Both the position numbers and the translations under genes were made by a program. The notes beneath the pieces were generated by a model. That model saw only the letters and a list, made by a program, of their open reading frames with translations, ran no database searches and was not told where the DNA came from. Below, one piece after another: positions 6,555-13,510 of a DNA stretch of 33,319 bases; position 1 is the first letter of the stretch, and every line of letters starts with the position of its first letter. Source of the DNA: Paenibacillus terrae (GTDB lineage Bacteria; Bacillota; Bacilli; Paenibacillales; Paenibacillaceae); assembly GCF_000943545.1 (NCBI RefSeq), contig NZ_JTHP01000065.1, forward strand, positions 1 through 33,319, given 5' to 3'.

Positions 6555-7544
6555 TTATTTATCCCCTTTCAATTTCAAAGCAGCGATTTTATTTTTGGCA
6601 TCCCAAGAAACCTCTGCTCCGTAAGATTCTGCAATTGGCCGGAGCTGCACATAAGCTGCACCTTCTACAAGCTGCACAGACTGCAATTTACGGCCGTCCA
6701 AATACGCCACCTTATTGGAGTTATCCCAATTGCAAGATACCCCAAAAGCCGTAGCCAAGACCCGCAGCGGCACATTAGTTTTCGAGCCGGACAGTAGTGC
6801 CTTGCCCACCGTCTTACCATCCACCTGGAATACAGCATCTTTTACCGACTCCTTCTCCGGTGCAGCAGTTCTCTTACCGAACCGAGCCCGCAGATTATCC
6901 ACCGTACCGTCAAATTCATTCAGATCGACAGGACCGGCGATCCCAGCCACCTTGCGCGTTTCAGACGGCAGTGTCCCTCCAGTCGAACCATCGCTATACT
7001 GCCAGAAGTCCCAGCGCGACCATCCAGACGCGCCAGGAGGAACTTGTGTGGAGCTGTACCGGGCGATCCACAGCGGGTAATCTGATAAGCCGCTGAAATT
7101 ACCGATGAACGAAGGATATGTGTACACGATTGGTCGTACTCCAGTAAGCCGCTCAACCTCCTGCAAAAACGCCTTAGCTACGGCTGTAAGCGCCGCTTTG
7201 CTCAAGCCGGACTTGTTGGACTCATAATCCATCACAGGGGGCAAATCAAAAGACGCGATGCCCCCTGCTGAATCAATGACGCTCACGAAGTTTGCAGCTT
7301 CCTTTCGGGCATCCTCCGGCGTTTTCGCAGAGTCGTCTACATAGTGATAAGCTCCTACTAGGACTCCGACAGCTCGCGCAGCCTGCGCATTACCTATGAA
7401 CGTTTTGTCCCGGTATGATTTCCCCTGACTGGCCTTAATGAAGGCAAACGATATGCCAGCAGCCTTCACTGCCTTCCAGTCAATCTTTCCTTGATAACGG
7501 GATACGTCAATTCCTTGGGCATTACCTTTTTTCCTTGCTTGCAT
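6555..7544 (-). CDS. GH25 lysozyme (endolysin) with copper-amine-oxidase-like stalk domain
   Basis: 329 residues, no signal peptide, as expected for a holin-released endolysin. Residues 10-215 form a GH25 muramidase: GIDVSRYQGKIDW with Asp13, then LPPVMDYESN with the catalytic-type Asp106 and Glu108, then PIVYTYPSF and WDFWQYSDG. Residues 235-325 form a copper amine oxidase N-terminal-like domain (FQVDGKTVG, NVPLRVLATAFGVSCNWD, YVQLRPIAESYGAEVSWD), common in Paenibacillus surface proteins and probably a wall-binding part here. The enzyme cuts the N-acetylmuramic acid linkage in peptidoglycan. Its 5' end overlaps the upstream holin by 23 bases and its stop nearly touches the LLH holin start, so the three form one operon. 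Confidence 0.92.
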   Translation of the reverse strand: MQARKKGNAQGIDVSRYQGKIDWKAVKAAGISFAFIKASQGKSYRDKTFIGNAQAARAVGVLVGAYHYVDDSAKTPEDARKEAANFVSVIDSAGGIASFDLPPVMDYESNKSGLSKAALTAVAKAFLQEVERLTGVRPIVYTYPSFIGNFSGLSDYPLWIARYSSTQVPPGASGWSRWDFWQYSDGSTGGTLPSETRKVAGIAGPVDLNEFDGTVDNLRARFGKRTAAPEKESVKDAVFQVDGKTVGKALLSGSKTNVPLRVLATAFGVSCNWDNSNKVAYLDGRKLQSVQLVEGAAYVQLRPIAESYGAEVSWDAKNKIAALKLKGDK

Positions 7545-7977
7545 CTTCCCTATCCCCTTCCTGACTTCCGCTTTTACTTTTCAGAACCTCAACCGCTTGC
7601 CGTATCACTGGTGGGATCGGCGCTCCAAGCCTGCCTCCGTTCTCAAGAATCGAAAGCAGCTCATTTGCCATATAAAAATAGGCGACCGCATCCCGGAATA
7701 AATGAGAGTCACCCAGTACGCCGTCTACCAAATGCGCTACGGCAACCATCGCAAAAATGAAGACCTTACGGGCAATACCGATCAGGCCAATCTTGCTTTT
7801 TAAACCGGGGCCAGTTCCCCTTTTTCCTTCTGCTCCTGCTGCAAAGAGTCCGGTCACATAATCAATTATTGTAAATGTAAGGAGTGCAGCCAGAGCAAAT
7901 GACCACCCTCCAAAAAGATACGTTATCGCGCTCCCACCAAAGGCAGCGCTAAATTTATAAATCTCCGACTTGTCCAC
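7522..7977 (-). CDS. Phage holin family 4 protein
   Basis: 151 residues from GTG 7977, chosen because GAGGG lies six bases before it; an in-frame TTG at 8022 would start inside the upstream terminator. The protein has the family 4 (Cph1/TcdE-like) layout: helices around 8-45 (ITYLFGGWSFALAALLTFTI), the signature IDYVTGLFAAG, a KSKIGLIGIARKVFIF stretch, a third helix, then AYFYMANELLSILENGGRLG and APIPPVIRQ. It is the first gene of the lysis operon and should release the GH25 lysozyme through the membrane. Confidence 0.9.
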   Translation of the reverse strand: MDKSEIYKFSAAFGGSAITYLFGGWSFALAALLTFTIIDYVTGLFAAGAEGKRGTGPGLKSKIGLIGIARKVFIFAMVAVAHLVDGVLGDSHLFRDAVAYFYMANELLSILENGGRLGAPIPPVIRQAVEVLKSKSGSQEGDREDASKEKR

Positions 7978-8020
7978 TTGCTTCCCTCGTTTCTTTTTAC
8001 TCAATATAAGGCGAAAATCC

Positions 8021-8050
8021 AAAAAAATAGCGCACTCAGAAGAGCACGCT
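8021..8050 (-). terminator. Terminator downstream of the 73-residue gene
   Basis: On the minus strand AGCGTGCTC and GAGTGCGCT pair (nine pairs, two of them G-U) across a four-base loop, followed by ATTTTTTT. Confidence 0.7.
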
Positions 8051-8119
8051 CATGAACATTCTATTTCCCCCACTATTAAAAGTTCCCGCTTATCCAACCT
8101 TCTTCCCCTGTCTCTCCGT

Positions 8120-8341
8120 TCAGGAAACTTTTCCTGAGCTATCATCGTTTGGTTTCTGATCTTTTTCTTCTTGGGACTGTATCTCTGCTAATGCATTTCC
8201 TACAGCTATATCCAAACCTTTAAGTATTTCTTTCCGACGTGCTGGCTGTGAAGCAATGACAGCAGAAATGACTTCAGTCAATTCTTCAACTGGTCTAGTT
8301 AGATCCAATTGAATATCCAATATAGACTTGATCTTTGCCAC
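8120..8341 (-). CDS. Small protein of unknown function
   Basis: 73 residues from GTG 8341. AAGGAGGTGAT, a near-perfect ribosome site, lies 11 bases upstream, which rules against the in-frame ATG at 8425 that would read through it. The product is amphipathic and helical (ILDIQLDLTRPVEELTEVIS, then PARRKEILKGLDIAVGNALA) with a charged, disordered end rich in Glu, Gln and Lys. I do not recognise it. It sits upstream of the lysis cassette but is separated from it by a terminator. A perfect inverted repeat at 8370-8389 lies in its leader or promoter. Confidence 0.65.
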   Translation of the reverse strand: MAKIKSILDIQLDLTRPVEELTEVISAVIASQPARRKEILKGLDIAVGNALAEIQSQEEKDQKPNDDSSGKVS

Positions 8342-8369
8342 GGTTTTTATCACCTCCTTGAAGTAGAAT

Positions 8370-8389
8370 TTCGACCAGAAGTGGTCGAA
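8370..8389. promoter_or_regulatory. Perfect inverted repeat upstream of the 73-residue gene
   Basis: TTCGACCA-gaag-TGGTCGAA, eight bases each side of a four-base centre, 29 bases before the GTG. It could be an operator or a leader hairpin; it does not match the Gram-positive LexA box. Confidence 0.5.
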
Positions 8390-8608
8390 CGCGAAATAAG
8401 CCCCTGAATTAACAGAGGCTTTCATACTTATATCTTAAATTGGTTTGATTGCTATAACGCTGCGGATTTTTCAGGAAAGAGCAAATTATTCGTTTTACAG
8501 GAATTCTAGCGGGTAGGTTTTTAGAATAGCGACTATGGGCTGTCATATTATTGCTTATTTATTCAGTGCACACAGCATTGCACCGACTCCAACTTGCGTT
8601 GTTATTCA

Positions 8609-8971
8609 TTAGGGAACTGGAGTAAACGCCGCAGTTGGTACCGTTTCCGAGCCGAGGACCCTTTGAGCGTCAATTAGATTTCCGTTTTCATCCATCGTGA
8701 AGATGTTAGCCGTAAAATCGCTGCCTGAGGTTGTATCTGCTTGTAATTCATAACCCAAGGCTCCAGCAATACTATAAGTCTTAATAATATTAGAAAGCGG
8801 ATGCACTGAAAATAGTTCATGAGCAATAGGTGTTTTCGGCAGCCCGTTGCCAGTGATTATGAAAACTTCTAATTGAACCATAGGTAATTGCACCGTACTG
8901 CTATTTCGGATTGCCAAAATGAGTGTTGTTGCCAACCCATTATTCTGAATGGGTCCCGACGTCCTTGGCAT
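8609..8971 (-). CDS. Tandem paralog 2, unrecognised 120-residue beta protein
   Basis: 120 residues from ATG 8971 (GGAGGGG six bases upstream; an in-frame TTG at 8986 overlaps it). This makes it exactly as long as the neighbouring paralog at 8996-9358. Shared blocks are VEVFI, IAHELFSVHPLSNIIKTYSI, YELQ, TANIF and DAQRVLGSE, with an identical TPVP end. The alternating pattern predicts an all-beta fold. No signal peptide, membrane helix or cysteine is visible. I do not recognise the family. Confidence 0.75.
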   Translation of the reverse strand: MPRTSGPIQNNGLATTLILAIRNSSTVQLPMVQLEVFIITGNGLPKTPIAHELFSVHPLSNIIKTYSIAGALGYELQADTTSGSDFTANIFTMDENGNLIDAQRVLGSETVPTAAFTPVP

Positions 8972-8995
8972 CTGTGTCCCCTCCAAACCATTATT

Positions 8996-9358
8996 TTATG
9001 GAACAGGCGTTAATTGAGATATTTCCTGGCTCTCGCTGCCCAGTACTCGCTGGGCTCCTATTATACTGCCATTTACATCTGCTGGGAATATATTCACTGT
9101 TAAGCTGGTCGTGCCCGTGACATTATATTGAACTTCATATGCGACAGCACTAGAAAGATTGAAAGTTCGAATAAAAGTAATCAATGGAGGCACTGAAAAA
9201 AGCTGATGGGCTACGGGTGTTGAAACACCCTGAATCGTAAGAAACACTTCAATTTCGACAACACCGGCAGTGCTGAGATCATCATTGCTTAGTAAAATCG
9301 TTACAATTTCAGCTGGATCGGAAATATTATTCCATATAAGACTAGTGGTATTTGCCAT
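8996..9358 (-). CDS. Tandem paralog 1, unrecognised 120-residue beta protein
   Basis: 120 residues with GGAAAGGAG before the ATG. Blocks VEVFLTIQGVSTPVAHQLFS, FIRTFNLS, AYEVQYNV, TVNIF and GAQRVLGSE align along the whole length with the next gene, so the pair arose by duplication. The stop lies 24 bases before the paralog's start, so they are probably co-transcribed. The beta-strand pattern without signal peptide would suit a protein that assembles in the cytoplasm or on the spore surface, but this is inference. CATATACT about 45 bases upstream resembles a mother-cell sigma -10 element; I could not find a matching -35. Confidence 0.78.
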   Translation of the reverse strand: MANTTSLIWNNISDPAEIVTILLSNDDLSTAGVVEIEVFLTIQGVSTPVAHQLFSVPPLITFIRTFNLSSAVAYEVQYNVTGTTSLTVNIFPADVNGSIIGAQRVLGSESQEISQLTPVP

Positions 9359-9532
9359 ATGCTTTGACTCCTTTCCGGGTGTACTTTGAAATATATAAAG
9401 AGTATATGCCAGCAGAAAATAATCGGATTGGATGAAGCACGAATTTTAAATGGATGCGTTAGTTGAGCAAGGTTAGTTTGAGCTGGGATGATTGAAGTTG
9501 CGCCAACTTACCAAACAACTGACTCGATACCA

Positions 9533-9578
9533 CGATGTTCTATTGAATTATCGTTCCCAATAGTTCAATAGAACATCG
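9533..9578. repeat. 15-bp perfect inverted repeat
   Basis: CGATGTTCTATTGAA (9533-9547) and TTCAATAGAACATCG (9564-9578) flank a 16-base loop. No T-run follows on either strand, so it is not a classical terminator. It lies 24 bases past the stop of the 40-residue gene at 9603-9725. Confidence 0.8.
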
Positions 9579-9602
9579 GCAGTCCAGGATTTTAATTACC
9601 GA

Positions 9603-9725
9603 TTAATTTAATACCTCGTATTGTACTTGCAGTAACTGTACTGCCTTTATATCTGAAGCGTTCATTTCTGAGTTGTCGATCTGGCCTGTAAGCTTGATTG
9701 ATCTAGCAACTACACTACCCTTCAT
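9603..9725 (-). CDS. Possible 40-residue protein
   Basis: ATG 9725 opens a 40-codon frame reading MKGSVVARSIKLTGQIDNSE, then MNASDIKAVQLLQVQYEVLN. A purine-rich AAGGGATGAG lies about five bases before the ATG. Composition is protein-like with no rare residues. It lies between the YjcZ-type gene and the unknown paralog pair, on the same strand. I do not recognise it. Small size and only a moderate ribosome site keep confidence low. Confidence 0.4.
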   Translation of the reverse strand: MKGSVVARSIKLTGQIDNSEMNASDIKAVQLLQVQYEVLN

Positions 9726-9804
9726 AACCACTCATCCCTTGTTTGCAGTACAACATAAATATAAGCTCAAATACATCAGAGGACAGGGCATACAGGTAAA
9801 CATT

Positions 9805-9843
9805 AAAAAGACTCTACCGGTTACATACCGATAGAGACTTTTA
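9805..9843 (-). terminator. Terminator of the YjcZ-type gene
   Basis: On the minus strand AAGTCTCTATCGGT pairs with ACCGGTAGAGTCTT (two mismatches) and TTTTT follows, 44 bases past the stop of the 44-residue gene. Confidence 0.7.
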
Positions 9844-9886
9844 TAACGAAACATGATCGGGCATTACCGTGACATTGCTTTAAAAA

Positions 9887-10021
9887 TTAAACCCAACAGG
9901 CTTTAGTGATGATAACCAACAGAATAAAGAGCACCAAAATTGCTGCTGGCGATGTGAAAGCACCAAAACAGTTTTCCCTACGCTCTTCCCTACGCTCAGC
10001 TCCTCCAACACATCCACTCAC
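9887..10021 (-). CDS. YjcZ-family sporulation protein (small)
   Basis: 44 residues from GTG 10021, seven bases after AGGAGG; an overlapping ATG at 10023 is followed at once by TGA. The C-terminal half, FTSPAAILVLFILLVIITKA then CWV, is one hydrophobic helix with the AILVLFILLVI core typical of small YjcZ-type sporulation membrane peptides of Bacillales. The N-terminus is unusual in carrying a charged RREERREN stretch. Such proteins are made late in sporulation and have no well-defined role. A terminator follows. Confidence 0.75.
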   Translation of the reverse strand: MSGCVGGAERREERRENCFGAFTSPAAILVLFILLVIITKACWV

Positions 10022-10104
10022 ATGAACTCCTCCTTTTATTTAGATACTGTATACCGTATGTGTCATTCAATAAATTTGACAAGGCTAAACGGAAATTACT
10101 TCAA

Positions 10105-10299
10105 TTAAAAAATTCTGTTAACCTCAGGTATCTGTAACAGTTTGTCAGGTGGAACTAATATTCGCTCCATAAGTCCACGCTTACTATAAAGCAGGATGTA
10201 CGCAATGCTACCAGAAAGTAAAAAATGACGTATATCCATCTCTTTTATATCGCTCAATGTGATTGCTTGAATAAACCTTTTTCGCCATGTTGAAAGCAC
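10105..10299 (-). CDS. Possible small protein, unrecognised
   Basis: A 64-codon frame from GTG 10299 reads ITLSDIKEMDIRHFLLSGSI, then AYILLYSKRGLMERILVPPD and KLLQIPEVNRIF. The composition is protein-like, but there is no convincing ribosome site for this frame; a better-placed ATG nearby (AAAAAGG upstream) opens a different frame of only 26 codons. It may be a remnant or chance. It follows the terminator of the quorum-sensing locus. Confidence 0.3.
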   Translation of the reverse strand: MLSTWRKRFIQAITLSDIKEMDIRHFLLSGSIAYILLYSKRGLMERILVPPDKLLQIPEVNRIF

Positions 10300-10361
10300 C
10301 TTTTTGCATATTTTAACAGAAAATCACTCCTTAACGAACATGTTGCTACGATTAAATGATA

Positions 10362-10400
10362 GAAAAAAAGCAGAAAACCCTTGCCGCAAGTGGCAAGGGT
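10362..10400 (-). terminator. Terminator of the receptor/pro-peptide operon
   Basis: ACCCTTGCC (10377-10385) and GGCAAGGGT (10392-10400) form the stem; on the minus strand TTTTCTGCTTTTTTTC follows. It ends transcription 120 bases past the pro-peptide stop. Confidence 0.9.
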
Positions 10401-10522
10401 CAAATGTAATTATGTAGTGTATGTGGGTTGTGTACTAATAAACATTATAAGCGCTGAATCTAATTAGATATTTAAAATGTGCATGATGTAAAAGTAACTA
10501 TGACTTCAAAAAAACGTTTAGA

Positions 10523-10651
10523 TCAATGATCCATACCATGATCTAATGGTTCAATCACAGTAGTAGGAGGTTTAATCAGGATTTGACCATTCCCAAAGAA
10601 AATAGCACTAACAAAGCTAATAGTTATGAAAGCCGAGATTAAACCTTTCAC
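10523..10651 (-). CDS. Secreted pro-peptide (Phr/AloP-like signal precursor)
   Basis: 42 residues from GTG 10651. GGAGGAGG lies nine bases upstream, inside the receptor gene; this frame overlaps the last 35 bases of that gene. The peptide begins MKGLISAFITISFVSAIFF, a Lys followed by a hydrophobic signal core, and ends with a short polar export region IKPPTTVIEPLDHGMDH. Size, layout, strong ribosome site and position directly downstream of an HTH/TPR receptor are those of RRNPP signal precursors (Phr, PapR, NprX, AimP and the Alo peptides of Paenibacillus). The active signal is probably a 5-10 residue piece of the C-terminus, cut outside and re-imported by an oligopeptide permease. The exact mature form cannot be told from sequence. 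Confidence 0.75.
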   Translation of the reverse strand: MKGLISAFITISFVSAIFFGNGQILIKPPTTVIEPLDHGMDH

Positions 10652-12005
10652 GCTTTCTAACCTCCTCCAGTAAACCCTTGTAATTGTTCAAATGTGCATC
10701 TGTGGCCTGCCCCCTACATAATTCAAATAAAGCGACAGCCTGAGCAAATGCGCCACTATTGTTAATAATAACCGATAAATCAAGACTCTGTAAAGTATTC
10801 TCTATGCATTCAGCAATTTTACCCTTACCTAAAAAATAAATGGATAGATAATAATGAAACCGCAATCGCCACCCTAATCCGGGAAGATCCTCACGTTGTT
10901 TGAACTCCAATATCTCTTTGGACAACATTTCTAATGTTTCATCTACAGAAAACCCATATTTATTTGCCGATTCTAAAATTGTAGCTAACCCTGATAATAT
11001 CTCATGTTTATGCATACTTAAATAGTTTGTATACTCGGACAATACATAGCTATGACCCATAAGTATTTCTAAGGTATACGAATTAGCTACCGCGAATATT
11101 TGAAACATTTGTACCTCTTTTTTTCCAACTTCGTCTAGTCCTTCAAACCAACTCAAATCTGCGTAACCTTCAATGCACTTTTTAGATTCAGCATATAACC
11201 CTTGTTTTTCATATGCTGTAGCTTTACTTAGATAGCCTTTACCGTAATACAGTACCAAGTGCCGCTCTGTATTCAACGGAGTTTTTTCCCGCTTACTAGT
11301 TTTTCTTTGATGCTGCTCTTGATACACAACTTTAGCTAATGCGATTAATTCATCGGCACATTCCCCCAGTCGTCTCCAGTCACTCAATGTATAATATGTG
11401 TTTGCCAATTGTAATAGTCCATCCAACTGATATTCTACAGGCAAACGTTTACGAAAAGGTGCAAAACGTGTGGCTGCAAATCTATTTTTATGCAAGTCTT
11501 GACCCAAGGCGGCACGAAACAGCCGATACTGGCTAATCGCCAAGGTTTCGGAATGCTGGTGTTTCTCATGTTCAGCCACACACTCATAGAACGGCACCGC
11601 CCCCTGCTGATTTCCCGCTGCGTGTACCTTCTCTGCAATTTCGAACACTAGAGAAAGTTGATTTAGATTCTCCATTAAACGAGATAATACTCGTTCTATA
11701 CATTCAGTTTTCCCAAGCTCTGCACAACGCAGCAAAAAAGGTTCCACCCGACGACGATCCGTCTTTCCTGTAATAAAGCATTCATCCACGTAACACTCAT
11801 ACAACCATCCCTCTGGTTTACCTAAAGCCTGGATCATACTATCAAAATGTCGCATCGGTAGAGGATATTTATGGGGATCGTGATTGAGCAATAAACTAAG
11901 GTAGCTACCCCTTATTTCTGTTGCTTTCGAGAAACCGCCTAGCGTAAAGCCTTCTTCTTGCATACACTTTCGTATTTCTGAACGAATCACAATAGCTTGT
12001 TCCAA
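10617..12005 (-). CDS. HTH/TPR peptide-responsive regulator (RRNPP, AloR/AimR-like)
   Basis: 462 residues from TTG 12005 with TGGAGGCGAG upstream. Residues 1-65 form an HTH domain (IRKCMQEEGFTLGGFSKATE, IRGSYLSLLLNHDPHKYPL). Residues 70-455 are helical repeats of TPR type: VEPFLLRCAELGKTECIERV, FEIAEKVHAAGNQQGAVPFY, QLANTYYTLSDWRRLGECAD, YGKGYLSKATAYEKQGLYAE and SIYFLGKGKIAECIENTLQS. This is the layout of RRNPP receptors, whose repeats bind an imported peptide and change DNA binding. I recall the AimR-like AloR family of P. polymyxa as the closest described group. A promoter is visible at 12076-12105. The pro-peptide gene overlaps its 3' end. Confidence 0.85.
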   Translation of the reverse strand: MEQAIVIRSEIRKCMQEEGFTLGGFSKATEIRGSYLSLLLNHDPHKYPLPMRHFDSMIQALGKPEGWLYECYVDECFITGKTDRRRVEPFLLRCAELGKTECIERVLSRLMENLNQLSLVFEIAEKVHAAGNQQGAVPFYECVAEHEKHQHSETLAISQYRLFRAALGQDLHKNRFAATRFAPFRKRLPVEYQLDGLLQLANTYYTLSDWRRLGECADELIALAKVVYQEQHQRKTSKREKTPLNTERHLVLYYGKGYLSKATAYEKQGLYAESKKCIEGYADLSWFEGLDEVGKKEVQMFQIFAVANSYTLEILMGHSYVLSEYTNYLSMHKHEILSGLATILESANKYGFSVDETLEMLSKEILEFKQREDLPGLGWRLRFHYYLSIYFLGKGKIAECIENTLQSLDLSVIINNSGAFAQAVALFELCRGQATDAHLNNYKGLLEEVRKRERFNLGFHNY

Positions 12006-12075
12006 TGAATATCTCGCCTCCAGTAATGATTTTAAAATTTCACTTAGAGAACCTACTTTTTTACGTAATATTCCG

Positions 12076-12105
12076 ATTATAGAATGTACCTAGAAATAAT
12101 GTCAA
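12076..12105 (-). promoter_or_regulatory. Promoter of the receptor gene
   Basis: On the minus strand TTGACA, an 18-base spacer and TATAAT, about 70 bases before the TTG start. Matches the housekeeping sigma consensus in both boxes. Confidence 0.8.
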
Positions 12106-12242
12106 TTATACCCACGATGAAGTTGCAATTTTCAAAGAAAATCTATTTTCGATAATTATTTTATCTCATGGTACGCTTTAAATAACCAATTAGCAACCAA
12201 TCAAGACTAATTTTTCAATCCTTAATATAGAGAAGGTGAATC

Positions 12243-12452
12243 ATGTTGGACAACAATAAAAAACATCCTGTAACGCCCTTCGGATGGACGATCAAGCAGA
12301 AGCTTGTGGAAAGGCAACTGGATCAGAAAACGTTTTGTGAGACGTACCAAATTCCGCCTGCCCGGTTATCGAATCTCATTCATGGTACAAGAAAAGCCAA
12401 ACGACACAGGAAAATAGTATCCCAATTACTTGGCATTCAGGACGAGTCATAG
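12243..12452 (+). CDS. Small HTH protein (Cro/XRE-like)
   Basis: 69 residues, GAAGGTGA before the ATG. The segment FGWTIKQKLVERQLDQKTFC, then ETYQIPPARLSNLIHGTRKA fits a single Cro/C1-type helix-turn-helix, with RLSNLIHGTRK as recognition helix and turn. There is no effector domain, so it resembles a Cro-like or phage-type mini-regulator. It diverges from the quorum-sensing receptor across a 237-base region, so it is a plausible target or partner of that receptor; this is inference from position only. Confidence 0.75.
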   Translation: MLDNNKKHPVTPFGWTIKQKLVERQLDQKTFCETYQIPPARLSNLIHGTRKAKRHRKIVSQLLGIQDES

Positions 12453-12486
12453 AAACCTATCGTACATATGAGGGGAGACTTTGAAC

Positions 12487-12684
12487 ATGCGACATTTTTA
12501 CAAGCATAAGCCTGAACGTTGTGTACTCTGCCATTCGACCGAATCTATCATTATGTCCAAAGGTGCATTCATTTGTGCCCACTGTTATCTCAAAAGCACG
12601 TACAAGTACCCTACCAAGTTAGAGAGCTACCACCGTTCCAAAGTTGCCTTTCTGGTAAGAATGTACATCGAACATCATAAATGA
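12487..12684 (+). CDS. Small CxxC zinc-ribbon-like protein
   Basis: 65 residues from ATG 12487, nine bases after AGGGGAG; an in-frame TTG at 12481 is too close to that site. Two Cys pairs, CVLC (residues 12-15) and CAHC (about 30-33), make a probable zinc ribbon or knuckle: ERCVLCHSTESIIMSKGAFI then CAHC. The remainder is basic with many Tyr and Lys. It follows the small HTH gene by 34 bases on the same strand and is probably co-transcribed. The role is unknown; nucleic-acid binding is a guess. Confidence 0.65.
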   Translation: MRHFYKHKPERCVLCHSTESIIMSKGAFICAHCYLKSTYKYPTKLESYHRSKVAFLVRMYIEHHK

Positions 12685-12758
12685 ACACACTACTTCACAC
12701 TGCCTGTTTTACGCTCCCTCGAAGCCTCACCATACTAATGACCCTTGTGATGACCCTA

Positions 12759-12767
12759 TGCTATAAT
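12759..12767 (+). promoter_or_regulatory. Extended -10 promoter element
   Basis: TGC-TATAAT, an extended -10, 45 bases before the ATG of the TPR gene. No good -35 is seen at 17 bases. Confidence 0.6.
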
Positions 12768-12811
12768 GTGGAAAGTATGGATAGTTACATGTACAGGAGG
12801 ATGGGAGCAGA

Positions 12812-13489
12812 ATGATCGGGAAATTTTTAATTTTCTCTCTATTATGGAGCTTGCTCGGCAACCCGTTTCTGGCGTTGCTCGTACTGCTGATTGTGATCTA
12901 TATATTGGATCGCAGCTTTGTCGGTGTATTGCCCAGCATCAGCAAGCCATGGAAAAGAAGGCGCAATGCTGCCCGGTTGCGTCAACAGATCGCTTTAAAT
13001 GCCAACGATGTGGCTGCCAAGTTCGATGTGGCTCGTATTTGGATCGAGAGCAAGAAATACCATCAGGCTTTGGAGCTGCTGCTGGACATCCAGTCCCGCT
13101 ATGAGGATTCCGCAGATTATTGGAACGCACGGGGAACGGCTGAGGTACATACGGGGCACATCGAAGATGGAGAACCGCATTTGCTGAAAGCACTGGACAT
13201 TAACCCGCGGGTACAATACGGCGAACCCTATTTGCATTTAGCCGCAGCTTTCAAGGAACGTGACGTAAATAAGTCGCTTCACTATCTTCAGCAATTTCAG
13301 GAGATTCAGTCTTCTTCCAGCGAGGGCTATTATCTGACAGGCTTGATGTATCGTTTGCTGGGACGCAAAGACGAAGCCACGGCAGCTTTTAACCAGTCTA
13401 TCGCGGTCTACCGCTCCCTACCCAAATACCGCAAACGAAGTGAGCGCAAGTGGGCTGTACGCAGCTTATTCCGTAAATTAATCGGCTGA
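12812..13489 (+). CDS. Membrane-anchored TPR protein
   Basis: 225 residues with ribosome-site sequences AGGAGG and GGGAG upstream of the ATG. Residues 5-32 form an N-terminal hydrophobic anchor (LWSLLGNPFLALLVLLIVIY) followed by a basic stretch KPWKRRRNAARLRQQ, so the rest should be cytoplasmic. Three to four tetratricopeptide repeats follow (NANDVAAKFDVARIWIESKK, YWNARGTAEVHTGHIEDGEP, PYLHLAAAFKERDVNKSLHY, GYYLTGLMYRLLGRKDEATA). TPR arrays bind proteins; the partner is unknown. It stands alone, with its own promoter element and a strong terminator. Confidence 0.8.
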   Translation: MIGKFLIFSLLWSLLGNPFLALLVLLIVIYILDRSFVGVLPSISKPWKRRRNAARLRQQIALNANDVAAKFDVARIWIESKKYHQALELLLDIQSRYEDSADYWNARGTAEVHTGHIEDGEPHLLKALDINPRVQYGEPYLHLAAAFKERDVNKSLHYLQQFQEIQSSSSEGYYLTGLMYRLLGRKDEATAAFNQSIAVYRSLPKYRKRSERKWAVRSLFRKLIG

Positions 13490-13510
13490 CGAGCTTATAT
13501 TTTTTTCTTA

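Noticed and set aside
8370..8389. LexA/SOS box
   Set aside because: The Gram-positive box has GAAC-N4-GTTC; this repeat is TTCGACCA-N4-TGGTCGAA and does not fit.
9533..9578. Rho-independent terminator
   Set aside because: Arms are AT-rich and no T-run follows on either strand.
1..12000. Amber (TAG) recoding in this region
   Set aside because: Only decayed-looking genes carry internal TAG, one also has TAA and a frameshift; nonsense decay explains all.
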